A stretch of DNA of 27,412 bases from Atopobiaceae bacterium UBA1367 (GTDB taxonomy: Bacteria > Actinomycetota > Coriobacteriia > Coriobacteriales > Atopobiaceae), in contig DBRN01000001.1 of assembly GCA_002305995.1 (NCBI GenBank), positions 1 to 27,412 of the forward strand, in the 5' to 3' direction. This document shows positions 15,971-23,430 of the stretch, piece after piece. A model generated the notes under the pieces. The model did not search any database. It was not told the DNA's origin and was given only the letters and a program-made list of their open reading frames with translations. The position numbers and the translations under genes are program-made. Position 1 is the stretch's first letter, and each line of letters begins with the position of its first letter.

Positions 15971-17005
15971 CTAGGCGACCCTCACCACCCAGCCGAACCT
16001 GTCCTCGACCTCTCCGGCCTGGATGCCCGTGAGGGTCTCGCGCAGCGTGGCCAGCACGGGACCCACACGCTCCATGCCCGCGCCAAAGACGTGCTCCGCG
16101 CCCGCGCGGTCGACGACCATGCCCACCGGGGAGATCACGGCGGCCGTACCGCACATGCCGCACTCCACGAACTGGTCGATCTCGTCGAAGCGCACCTGGC
16201 GCTGCTCGACCCGCATGCCCAGCATCTCCTCGGCCACCTGCACGAGCGAGCGGCGGGTGATGGAGGGCAGGATGGAGTCGGTCGCAGACTGCGGGACCAC
16301 AATCGTCCCGTCCTCCTTGACAAACAGGAAGTTGGCGCCACCAGACTCCTCAACGAAGGTGTGGGTCTGCGGGTCTAGGAACATGTTGTCGGCAAAGCCC
16401 TCCTCGTGGGCGAGGACGCTGGGGTACAGGCTCATCGCGTAGTTGAGGCCGGCCTTGATGTTGCCCGTGCCGTGGGGTGCGGCGCGGTCGTACTCGGGGA
16501 CCTTGAGCGCCACGGGCTGGACGCCGCCCTTGTAGTACGGCCCGACGGGCGTCACCAGGATGCGGAACTGGTACTCGGTGGCCGGCTTCACGCCGATGAC
16601 GTCGCCGGTGGCGATCATGAACGGACGGATGTAGAGGGTGGCGCCAGAGCCAAAGGGCGGCACCCATGCGGCGTTGGCCTTGACGACCTGCTTGACCGCC
16701 TCGACGAAGCGCTCCTCCGGAAACGGCGGCATGCAGATGCGCCTGGCGGAGTCGGCCATGCGCGCGGCGTTCATGTCGGGGCGGAAGCAGACGATCTCAC
16801 CGTCCTTGGTGGTGTACGCCTTGAGGCCCTCGAAGACCTCCTGGCAGTAATGGAAGATGCCCGCGCATTCTGACAGCTGCAGGGTGTGATCGGGCGTGAG
16901 GGTGCCCTCGCCCCAGGCACCATCCTCGTAGGTGCAGACGAAGCTGTAGTCGGTGGGGGTGTATGCAAAGGTGAGGCTACCCCAGTCGAGGTCCTTCTTC
17001 TCCAT
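15971..17005 (-). CDS. ilvE: Branched-chain amino acid aminotransferase
   Basis: A 344-aa fold-type IV PLP enzyme that interconverts Leu, Ile and Val with their 2-oxo acids, using 2-oxoglutarate or glutamate. The start ATG at 17005 (MEKKDLDWGSL) has TTGGAG seven bases upstream; a TTG at 17017 is the only longer option and lies within that site. FAYTPTDYSFVCTYEDGAWG at the N terminus, VFEGLKAYTTKDG, MNAARMADSARR, the Schiff-base lysine in TGNIKAGLNYAMSL, and VEESGGANFLFV identify the larger, mammalian-like BCAT class (about 340-360 aa) rather than the 309-aa E. coli type. A 7-bp hairpin lies in its leader and array A2 fills the region upstream. It is a single-gene unit. Confidence 0.94.
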   Translation of the reverse strand: MEKKDLDWGSLTFAYTPTDYSFVCTYEDGAWGEGTLTPDHTLQLSECAGIFHYCQEVFEGLKAYTTKDGEIVCFRPDMNAARMADSARRICMPPFPEERFVEAVKQVVKANAAWVPPFGSGATLYIRPFMIATGDVIGVKPATEYQFRILVTPVGPYYKGGVQPVALKVPEYDRAAPHGTGNIKAGLNYAMSLYPSVLAHEEGFADNMFLDPQTHTFVEESGGANFLFVKEDGTIVVPQSATDSILPSITRRSLVQVAEEMLGMRVEQRQVRFDEIDQFVECGMCGTAAVISPVGMVVDRAGAEHVFGAGMERVGPVLATLRETLTGIQAGEVEDRFGWVVRVA

Positions 17006-17024
17006 GAGAGGCTCCAATCATCGA

Positions 17025-17042
17025 CCGCGCGACGGCGCGCGG
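17025..17042 (-). other. GC hairpin in the ilvE leader
   Basis: CCGCGCG (17025-17031) and CGCGCGG (17036-17042) flank ACGG, a perfect 7-bp stem with a tetraloop. It ends 20 bases upstream of the ilvE ATG and would lie in the leader RNA, just clear of the ribosome binding site. Its role is unknown. Confidence 0.5.
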
Positions 17043-17141
17043 CAACCACGAACTGCTTCCCAAGGGTACTACCATGCAGGCGGGCCATGCAAAACCGTGC
17101 CATCGCCGAAACAATCACAGCCCGCACAGCTCCAAGGCAGC

Positions 17142-17506
17142 TTTGTCTGTACTTTTCCTGCCCACCCTGCGCCGAGGCCACCGATGAATCGCTTTGTCTG
17201 CACTTTTGAGGTGCCAACAGACCCCCGTCTCGACAGCAGCCTTTGCAAAGTACAGACAAACTGGATCCTGACCCGTTCCGAGCTGGGTAAGGCACCGACA
17301 AATAAACTTAGAGCCATTACGAGCAGACGATGGGACCCAAATTGATTTGTCGGTGCCTTTTTCTCTTCAGGCTGAGGCAAAATGAAGTTTGTCTGCACAT
17401 GTAAGCGAGCTCGGCATGCGAGGGCGATTGTCGGTGCGCCAAATGTGGTGACAAACAGATTTGTCGGTGCGTGTCCTTCCCGCAGGCCGGAAATACTACA
17501 GACAAA
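17142..17506. repeat. Array A2: mixed-orientation ACAGACAAAT repeats
   Basis: Nine cores of the family seen at 53-400. Inverted cores (TTTGTCTGT, TTTGTCGGT and variants) start at 17142, 17193, 17346, 17388, 17427 and 17460; forward cores (ACAGACAAA, ACCGACAAA) at 17252, 17294 and 17498. Steps of 42 bp occur twice (17252 to 17294; 17346 to 17388), with one 51-bp step. Better copies extend on the core's far side to AAAAGT and on the near side to CGATTCAT. The array lies in the 515-bp gap between the ilvE start and the niaR stop. Its first core ends 15 bases beyond the niaR stop, so it probably forms the 3' end of the nad operon transcript. I see no gene in this gap. Confidence 0.82.
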
Positions 17507-17520
17507 CGCACCGGGACCTG

Positions 17521-18063
17521 CTATCCCAGGCCCTTCTCCCGCTCGTAGGGGGTCAGGTCGGCTATGAGCCCCAGCCGCGCGAGTTCCTCCCCTATCTCGT
17601 CGAGGACCTCTTCCGAGGTGGCGGAGATGTGGTGGAAGTGATACCCAGAGGTGATGCATGACAGCAGCGTGGACTTGCTGGACATGAGGTCGTCCAGGTA
17701 GCGGCGCACCTCACGCCTGCTGGAGAGGTCGAGGCGCACCTCGACTTTCCCATAGGCCCGATGGTTGACTATCACGTCTTCGACGGTTCCGCCCAGATCG
17801 ACGATGGCATTGAGTTCGTCACCGGCGTCGTCCCTGCCGTGACACACCTTGAACAGCCGGCGGCATGGACCCCCGCTGCGCACAAGCACGTACCCGTGAT
17901 GAGTCGAGACCACACCGACCCCCTCGCTTCTGATCAAGGCGATGTCGTGCACGATCACCTGGCGGCTCACGCCGCAGCGACGCGCGATCTCGGCACCCGA
18001 AAGGGCTCCGGTGGCGCCCTCCAGCAGGGCAAGGATCTCAAACCTGCGCTCGCGACCGTTCAT
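17521..18063 (-). CDS. niaR: NiaR-type transcriptional repressor of NAD biosynthesis
   Basis: A 180-aa protein with an N-terminal HTH_11 winged helix (residues 5-60: FEILALLEG, GAEIARRCGVSRQVIVHDI) and a C-terminal 3H domain (about 72-170). The domain is named for conserved histidines; candidates here are His75 (KVCH), His101 (VNHRAYG) and the HFHH group at 142-145. Family members (YrxA/NiaR) bind nicotinate or nicotinamide through the 3H domain and repress NAD genes. It is the last gene of the nadA-nadB-nadC operon, seven bases after nadC, which supports the call and suggests autoregulation. AGGTGA precedes the ATG. The likely operator is the tandem repeat upstream of nadA at 21127-21150. 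Confidence 0.9.
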   Translation of the reverse strand: MNGRERRFEILALLEGATGALSGAEIARRCGVSRQVIVHDIALIRSEGVGVVSTHHGYVLVRSGGPCRRLFKVCHGRDDAGDELNAIVDLGGTVEDVIVNHRAYGKVEVRLDLSSRREVRRYLDDLMSSKSTLLSCITSGYHFHHISATSEEVLDEIGEELARLGLIADLTPYEREKGLG

Positions 18064-18070
18064 GGGTCAC

Positions 18071-18925
18071 CTACCCGAACACTCTCAGATGCTTCAGGGA
18101 CAGATCGAGGATCGGCGCCGAGTGCGTCAGCGCACCAGAGGACACGTAATCGACTCCTAGGTCGACCAATGTGGTCGCGTTCTCTGTGGTCACGTTGCCC
18201 GACACCTCCACCTCGGCGCGGCCGTCGATGATGCCCACCGCCTCCCTCATGGTGGCATGGTCCATGTTGTCAAGCATGATGATGTCGGCACCCGCGGCGA
18301 CGGCCTCGCGCACCATGCCCAGCGTCTCAACCTCAACCTCCACCTTGCGCACGAAGGGAGCGTGCGCGCGGGCCGCGGCGACGGCCTGCGCAATGCCACC
18401 GGCCGCATCGATGTGGTTGTCCTTGAGCATCACGCCGTCAGAGAGGTTGTAGCGATGGCTGCTCGCCCCGCCCACGCGAACGGCCTCCTTCTCGAAGATG
18501 CGCATGTTGGGCGTCGTCTTGCGTGTGCCGACCAGCCGCGTCCTCCCGCCCGCAAGCAGGGTCACCATGCGGCGCGTGTAGGTGGCGATGCCGCTCATGC
18601 GCTGCAGGTAGTTGAGCGCCACGCGCTCGCCCGAGAGCAGGGCGCGCACGTCGGCCTCGACCACCGCGAGCTCCTGCCCCCAGCCGACCTCGTCGCCCTC
18701 CACGACGCTCGCACGAAGCGTGGCGGTCTGGTCAAGCAGCTCGAAGACGTGCGCAAACACATCCAAGCCGCAGATGACGCCCTCTTGCTTGGCGATAAGG
18801 TGCACCTCGCCGCGCGCAGGACCGGGCATGACCGACGCCGTCGACACGTCCTCGCTCGTGATGTCCTCCTGCAGGGCCATGCGAATCAAGGGCTCGGCCT
18901 GCAACTTCAGGGTAATGGGATTCAT
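18071..18925 (-). CDS. nadC: Nicotinate-nucleotide pyrophosphorylase (carboxylating)
   Basis: A 284-aa quinolinate phosphoribosyltransferase, making nicotinate mononucleotide from quinolinate and PRPP with loss of CO2. The start at 18925 (MNPITLKLQ) has GGAGGAGAGG upstream and overlaps the nadB stop as ATGA. Diagnostic motifs are ALQEDITSEDVST near the N terminus, RVALNYLQRMSGIATYTRRM, GTRKTTPNMRIFEKEAVRVG, the substrate-binding SSHRYNLSDGVMLKDNHI, and VEVETLGMV and MLDNM in the barrel. Length is normal. Third gene of the nad operon, after nadA and nadB. Confidence 0.96.
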   Translation of the reverse strand: MNPITLKLQAEPLIRMALQEDITSEDVSTASVMPGPARGEVHLIAKQEGVICGLDVFAHVFELLDQTATLRASVVEGDEVGWGQELAVVEADVRALLSGERVALNYLQRMSGIATYTRRMVTLLAGGRTRLVGTRKTTPNMRIFEKEAVRVGGASSHRYNLSDGVMLKDNHIDAAGGIAQAVAAARAHAPFVRKVEVEVETLGMVREAVAAGADIIMLDNMDHATMREAVGIIDGRAEVEVSGNVTTENATTLVDLGVDYVSSGALTHSAPILDLSLKHLRVFG

Positions 18926-20169
18926 GCGACCCTCTCCTCCTTGCGACGTCTCCGGCACTCGACGATGTCACGTGCGGCACGGCGAGCAAAGACCATGCTC
19001 TCCAGCAGCGAGTTCGAGGCCAGTCGGTTCCTGCCGTGCACGCCATTGCAGCTCGTCTCGCCGGCGGCGTACAGGTGCTCCATGGTGGTCCTGCTCATCA
19101 TGTCGACGCGGATGCCACCCATCAGGTAATGCTGGGCCGGCACCACAGGAATGTGCTGACAGGTGATATCGTAGCCCTCCTGCAGGCAGCGGCGGTGGAT
19201 GTTCGCGAAATGGGTGGTGATGACCCTTTTGGGCACACCCTCGAACGAGAGCCACACGTGCGGCGCGCGGTCGCGCTCCATCTGCCGATAGATGGCCTCC
19301 GTGACCACGTCGCGCGGCTGCAGCTCGTCGGTGAAGCGCCTGCCGCTGGCGTCAAGCAGGACTGCCCCCTCGCCACGACAGCTCTCCGAGATGAGGAAGG
19401 CCCTGTCGGGATTGGGCGTGTACAGACTCGTGGGGTGGATCTGCACGTAGTCCATGTGCTCGAGCTCGACGCCTGCCTGCTGGCAGATGCGGCACCCGTC
19501 GCCGGTGAGGCTGCGGAAGTTGGTCGAGCGCGGGTACAGGCCGCCCACGCCACCCGTGGCGAGCACGGTGTCGCGCGCGAGGGCCATCAGCGGCTCGTTC
19601 GCGCCGTCCGTCGCCAGCACCCCCACGCAGCGGCCCTCCTCCACGAGCAGGTCGCGCATGGTGGTGTACTCGTGGATGCCTATGTTGGAGCGGCGCTCGA
19701 CCGCCTCCCGGAGCTTGGTGGTGATCTCGGCGCCGGTGAGGTCCGCCGCGTGCAGGATGCGCGGGCGCGAGTGAGCCCCCTCGCGGGTGTAGTCGAGCTC
19801 CCCCGTCGGCGTGCGATCGAACGTGACCCCCAGTGACATCAGGTCGTCGATCAGCGCGCGGCTCTCCCGGATCATGATGTCGACGCTCTCGCGACGATTC
19901 TCGTAGTGGCCAGCGCGCAGGGTGTCCTCGAACCACGGGTCGTAGTCGTCGTCATCGCGCTGCACGCAGATGCCGCCCTGCGCGAGCATCGAGTCGCAGC
20001 TGGCGACGTCCTCCTTGCAGAGCATCTCCACCGAGAGGCTCTCGGGCAGGCCGAGCGCCGCATACAGCCCTGCCACGCCACAGCCCACGATCAGGACATC
20101 GCAGCTGAGCCTCTCGCAGCCCTCCGGATCGATCTGGGGCGCCAGGACCCCTGCACCAAAGCCGATCAT
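18922..20169 (-). CDS. nadB: L-aspartate oxidase, short form
   Basis: A flavoprotein that oxidises aspartate to iminoaspartate, handed to NadA. The FAD-binding site VLIVGCGVAGLYAAL (about 25-39) opens the protein, followed by CDSMLAQGGIC and ATGGVGGLYPRSTNF. Capping-domain and active-site motifs QIHPTSLYTP, GRRFTDELQPRDVV and GVHGRNRLASNSLLE are present. The protein is 415 aa and stops soon after that last motif, whereas E. coli and Bacillus NadB (about 530-540 aa) go on with a C-terminal helical domain, missing here. The stop overlaps nadC cleanly, so this looks like a native short form rather than a recent truncation. Oxygen is unlikely to be the acceptor in an anaerobe; fumarate is the usual alternative. 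Its ATG overlaps the nadA stop as ATGA. Confidence 0.93.
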   Translation of the reverse strand: MIGFGAGVLAPQIDPEGCERLSCDVLIVGCGVAGLYAALGLPESLSVEMLCKEDVASCDSMLAQGGICVQRDDDDYDPWFEDTLRAGHYENRRESVDIMIRESRALIDDLMSLGVTFDRTPTGELDYTREGAHSRPRILHAADLTGAEITTKLREAVERRSNIGIHEYTTMRDLLVEEGRCVGVLATDGANEPLMALARDTVLATGGVGGLYPRSTNFRSLTGDGCRICQQAGVELEHMDYVQIHPTSLYTPNPDRAFLISESCRGEGAVLLDASGRRFTDELQPRDVVTEAIYRQMERDRAPHVWLSFEGVPKRVITTHFANIHRRCLQEGYDITCQHIPVVPAQHYLMGGIRVDMMSRTTMEHLYAAGETSCNGVHGRNRLASNSLLESMVFARRAARDIVECRRRRKEERVA

Positions 20170-21077
20170 CGGGCAGCGAGCTCCAGCATGCGCTCGAGCG
20201 CAGACGCCGCCGCATCGGCGCCCGTGGGCATGGGCACCTCGCCGATGCCGTCACGCAGGGATGCCAGCACCTTCTCGGGCGTCACCTTGACCATGTCCTC
20301 GCAGATGGGCGTGGTCCTGGGGAAGTAGAAGCGCTTGCCGCTCCCCTCCGTCACGCGCTCCATCTCGCGTCGCACGCCCACCACGGTCAGCACGATGAAC
20401 TCCTGCGCAGGGCTGCTGGCGACATGGTCGATCATCTGCTTGGTGGAGCCGATGTGGTCGGCCCGGCCCAGCATCTCCTCGGCGCACTCGGGATGCGCGA
20501 TAACCTCGGCATCGGGATGGGCGCGCCGCAGCTCGTCCACCTCGGCGACCGACATCTCGTGGTGGATGGGGCAATATCCGTGGTTGAGGATGAAGTGTTT
20601 CTCGGGCACCTGCAGGCTCACGTGGCGGCCCAGGTTCATGTCGGGGATGAACAGGATGTTCCTCTGGGGCAGCCCGCGCACCACCTTGACCGCGTTGGAC
20701 GAGGTCACGCACACGTCGCTCCACGCCTTGATCTCGGCGGTGGAGTTGATGTAGCACACGACGGCGAGGTCGTCGTAGGCGGCGCGCGCGGCATCGATGT
20801 CGGCCTTGCGCACCATGTGGGCCATGGGGCAGTCGGCCGTGGGCTCGGGAAGCAGCACCGTGCGCTTCGGGTTGAGCATCTTCGCGCTCTCGGCCATGAA
20901 CGAGACCCCGCACAGCACGATGGTCGAGCAGTCGAGCTCCCGTGCCAGGCGCGCGAGGTAGAACGAGTCTCCCACGTGATCGGCCAGCGCCTGCGTCTCG
21001 GGCGGAACGTAGTAGTGGGCGAGAATGACGGCGTCCCTCTCCTTCTTCAGGCGCGCCACCTCGGCGGCAATGCCCAT
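20166..21077 (-). CDS. nadA: Quinolinate synthase
   Basis: A 303-aa [4Fe-4S] enzyme that condenses iminoaspartate with dihydroxyacetone phosphate to quinolinate. The three cluster cysteines are Cys83 (ADCPMAHM), Cys169 (NHGYCPIHHEM) and Cys259 (TTPICEDMVKVT), spaced as in the compact NadA type. VILAHYYVPPETQALADHVGDS, GVSFMAESAKMLNP, CYINSTAEIKAWSDVCVTSSNAV and AHPECAEEML are family signatures. The start at 21077 has GAGAGGGGGC upstream. It is the first gene of nadA-nadB-nadC-niaR, and its promoter carries the likely NiaR operator. Confidence 0.96.
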   Translation of the reverse strand: MGIAAEVARLKKERDAVILAHYYVPPETQALADHVGDSFYLARLARELDCSTIVLCGVSFMAESAKMLNPKRTVLLPEPTADCPMAHMVRKADIDAARAAYDDLAVVCYINSTAEIKAWSDVCVTSSNAVKVVRGLPQRNILFIPDMNLGRHVSLQVPEKHFILNHGYCPIHHEMSVAEVDELRRAHPDAEVIAHPECAEEMLGRADHIGSTKQMIDHVASSPAQEFIVLTVVGVRREMERVTEGSGKRFYFPRTTPICEDMVKVTPEKVLASLRDGIGEVPMPTGADAAASALERMLELAAR

Positions 21078-21112
21078 GCGAGCCCCCTCTCAGCAAGCTG
21101 CCACGTCAGGCA

Positions 21113-21150
21113 TCAGTATGGCATACTGACAAGACAGATGACAAGACAGA
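21113..21150 (-). promoter_or_regulatory. nad operon promoter with candidate NiaR operator
   Basis: TGACAAGACAGA occurs twice in exact tandem (21127-21138, 21139-21150), next to the 17-bp perfect-arm palindrome TCAGTATG-G-CATACTGA (21113-21129). Read on the minus strand, the outer repeat copy gives a -35 TTGTCA (21139-21144), followed after 18 bases by a -10 CATACT (21115-21120) inside the palindrome. A repressor bound to either element would block RNA polymerase. The operon encodes a NiaR-type regulator, so this is the natural operator, but which element it binds is inference. Confidence 0.65.
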
Positions 21151-21279
21151 TGTGATCCCACGCGCGGGGCGCACGCATCCCACACGCACCCTTGCGCGCG
21201 GTCCTCGCATACCACGCGTCCTCTGCATCCGATTGCGGCCCCGTCATGAGACCCGACCAGGACGCGATCGTCGCAAGAA

Positions 21280-21327
21280 GGCGGCCCCGTCCAAGAACTG
21301 GGTTGCAGTTCGATGGACGGGGCCGCC
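21280..21327 (-). terminator. Terminator hairpin after the SurA_N-like gene
   Basis: GGCGGCCCCGTCCA (21280-21293) pairs perfectly with TGGACGGGGCCGCC (21314-21327), and GAACT/AGTTC inside extends the stem past a small internal loop. On the minus strand TTCTT follows. It starts 27 bases past the stop at 21354. This fits an intrinsic terminator that separates this gene from the nad promoter. Confidence 0.75.
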
Positions 21328-21353
21328 GCACGCATCACGACAGCTGCCTGGAC

Positions 21354-22595
21354 CTATGAGACGAGCGTGCCCACCTGGATGGACGCGTTGCACATGAGGC
21401 CATTGACGTACTCGGCCCACGTGCTGGACATCTCGGTCTGCTGCTCGGTGTAGAGCTGGTAGGCCACATAGTACGCAGCCTGGGCTGCGTTGTACGAGGC
21501 ACCCTCGGCGCTGAAGTCGGCATCGGCGAGGGCGGTGGCGTACCGGCTGTCCTTCTGTGCCCAGGTACCGGCCTCCTCGTCCCACTCGTCGCCGGCAAGG
21601 CCGATGATGTAGTCGGCGTACTCCTTGGTGAGCTCGTCCTCCTTGCCCTCCTCGGCAGCCTCGGGATCGGCGGGCATCTCGGGGAGCGTGCCGCCCACGA
21701 CCTCCTCGCGCAGTGCGTTCATGCGGCAGTTCTCGAGGATGAGCTCCCTCACCGCGTCGACCTCCATGCCATAGGCACTCGCGATGGACTCGTAGTCGCT
21801 GGTGCCCAGGGTCTGCTCGGCGTAGGCGGCGACATCCTCGTCGGAGACCACGATGCCGCGAGACTCGACCTCCTTGTCAAGGATGGCCGTGCGCGCGGCG
21901 TTCAGCGCATACTCGGCCGCGGGGAGCCTGTAGGTGCCATCCTCGTCCTTCATGGCCTCGACGGTGCCATTCTGCTCGATGGCCTCGCGGATGCTGATCG
22001 TCTCGGTCTTGCCCCTGTAGGTGTACGTGGCATAGGCATCGTCCAGCTGCGCCTCGGTGACGGCTATCTTGCCGGAGAGGGTGCCGCCGACGCTGCCGCC
22101 CAGGACGAAGCGGCCGAGCACGAGGCCGAGCACGAGGCTGGCCGCGGCGATGCCGATCCATACGGGAACGCCGAGCGAGGCGAGGCGGGATGCCTTCTGT
22201 GGTGTGGGGCTGACGGAGTCGTCGGTGGCGGCCTTCGCCGCGCGGGCCTGCTTGGAGCGACGTTCGCGCCTCTTGGGAGCAGAATCGGCCTCGGCCTCCG
22301 AGGGGGCAGGAGCCTCGTCCTCCGCGAGGATCTTATTGTCCGCAGGCCCCTCGGCCGTATCGGCTTCGGCCTCCTCGGCCACGTGCCTCACGGCAGCCTC
22401 GACCCGCTCGTCGAGCTCGGGTGCCTGATCGGCCGCCCCGTCCGCCTCATCGGCAGAAACAGCCTCCTCCTCGACGCCTGCGGCGACGTCAACCGCCTCG
22501 TCGGCCTCCTCCTCGACCAGCTCCTCGGCAGCCTCCGCCTCGGGCATGGTCTCCTCCTGGTCCTCCTGGTCGATCGGCAGCTTCTCATCAGCCAT
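21354..22595 (-). CDS. Membrane-anchored SurA_N-like protein with acidic N-terminal tail
   Basis: A 413-aa protein. The start at 22595 has GGAGG seven bases upstream. Residues 1-105 are extremely acidic and Ala-rich (runs such as EAEAAEELVEEEADEAVDV), then a basic patch (PKRRERRSKQARAAK, about 106-120), then one membrane helix near 144-166 (VWIGIAAASLVLGLVLGRFV). With the basic patch inside, the acidic tail should be cytoplasmic and the C-terminal 245 residues external. The outer part has a SurA/PrsA N-terminal-like helical region (NAARTAILDKEVESRGIVVSDEDVAAYAEQTLG, split here by family helices) but no recognisable PPIase domain. A foldase or secretion-chaperone role is possible but unproved. 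A strong terminator follows and a palindrome-bearing promoter precedes it, so it is probably transcribed alone. Confidence 0.8.
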   Translation of the reverse strand: MADEKLPIDQEDQEETMPEAEAAEELVEEEADEAVDVAAGVEEEAVSADEADGAADQAPELDERVEAAVRHVAEEAEADTAEGPADNKILAEDEAPAPSEAEADSAPKRRERRSKQARAAKAATDDSVSPTPQKASRLASLGVPVWIGIAAASLVLGLVLGRFVLGGSVGGTLSGKIAVTEAQLDDAYATYTYRGKTETISIREAIEQNGTVEAMKDEDGTYRLPAAEYALNAARTAILDKEVESRGIVVSDEDVAAYAEQTLGTSDYESIASAYGMEVDAVRELILENCRMNALREEVVGGTLPEMPADPEAAEEGKEDELTKEYADYIIGLAGDEWDEEAGTWAQKDSRYATALADADFSAEGASYNAAQAAYYVAYQLYTEQQTEMSSTWAEYVNGLMCNASIQVGTLVS

Positions 22596-22629
22596 TCAGG
22601 AACCTCCTGTAGCATTTGCCTTGTCGTGG

Positions 22630-22658
22630 GGTCATATGACCATCGCCAGAGCATTTTA
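22630..22658 (-). promoter_or_regulatory. Promoter with 12-bp palindrome upstream of SurA_N-like gene
   Basis: On the minus strand TAAAAT (22653-22658; 5 of 6 to TATAAT) is a good -10. Just downstream of the expected start lies the exact palindrome GGTCATATGACC (22630-22641), placed where a repressor dimer would block transcription. The -35 is not clear. Confidence 0.4.
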
Positions 22659-22760
22659 CCCTAAGGGCGCGGCAGTACCTGGTTTCCGCAAGCTCTTCAC
22701 CGAACTGTGGACAAGCCAAACCGCCGCGCAGCCCTCGCTCCCGCGCACCACGAGATGGCC

Positions 22761-23384
22761 CTAGCTGCTCTTGAGGACGACGTTGCGCACCACGGCCGCG
22801 GCATTGTCGCACGAGTCGAGGCAGTGCTCCATGCGGTCGAAGATGCGCAGCCACGCCAGGCTCTCCCTGCCGCTGATACCCTGCTCGCGGAACAGCGAGC
22901 GCAGCGCGTTCTCGTAGACGGTGTCGCCACCGTCCTCCACATGCCCCACCGCGATGGCCTTCTTCATGACCATGTCATCGTGCTTGTAGTTGGGCAGGTG
23001 ATTGATCATCTCCCGGATCTCGTGGACGGCCGCCAGGGTGAGGTCGGCAAGCTCGATCGCCTCGGGACGCATGTCCTGGAGGTTGAAGAGGTCGAGACGC
23101 AGCGCCACGGCCTCCATGTGGTCGACGATGTCGTCCATCGCCAGCGCCAGCTCGCCGATGTCCTCGCGGTCAAAGGGGGTGATGAAGCTCGTGTACAGGC
23201 GCGTCATGATGTCGCGGACGCAGTCGTCCGCCTGCGTCTCGAACATCTTCATGCGGGGAATGCGCGCCATCGTGTCGGGGAACCCGCCCATGAGGACCAC
23301 GTACTCCTCCGCCGCGGCGACGATCACCTCGGAGAGCTGCTTGAGCAGGGTGTAGTAGATGTCTTCCTTCTTGATGCGTGCCAT
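22761..23384 (-). CDS. DUF47 (PhoU-like) phosphate transport accessory protein
   Basis: A 207-aa all-helical cytoplasmic protein of the DUF47/YkaA family, distant relatives of PhoU. The start at 23384 (MARIKKEDIYYTLL) has GGGAG upstream; an earlier in-frame ATG at 23399 is less typical. Family-like stretches are MKMFETQADDCVRDIMTRLY, the ITPFDREDIGELALAMDDIVDHMEA metal-binding helix region and LRIFDRMEHCLDSCDNAA near the end. It lies 46 bases downstream of the PiT transporter gene, the standard pairing, and probably modulates that transporter. Translation and transcription are likely joint. Confidence 0.92.
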   Translation of the reverse strand: MARIKKEDIYYTLLKQLSEVIVAAAEEYVVLMGGFPDTMARIPRMKMFETQADDCVRDIMTRLYTSFITPFDREDIGELALAMDDIVDHMEAVALRLDLFNLQDMRPEAIELADLTLAAVHEIREMINHLPNYKHDDMVMKKAIAVGHVEDGGDTVYENALRSLFREQGISGRESLAWLRIFDRMEHCLDSCDNAAAVVRNVVLKSS

Positions 23385-23430
23385 GGAAACTCCCATCATC
23401 GTTGGGTCAGCGGTCTGAGGCAGGGTGGGA

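Noticed and set aside
17018..17520. Regulatory leader or T-box for ilvE
   Set aside because: No T-box or amino-acid-specific leader peptide features are visible; the region is explained by array A2 and a short hairpin.
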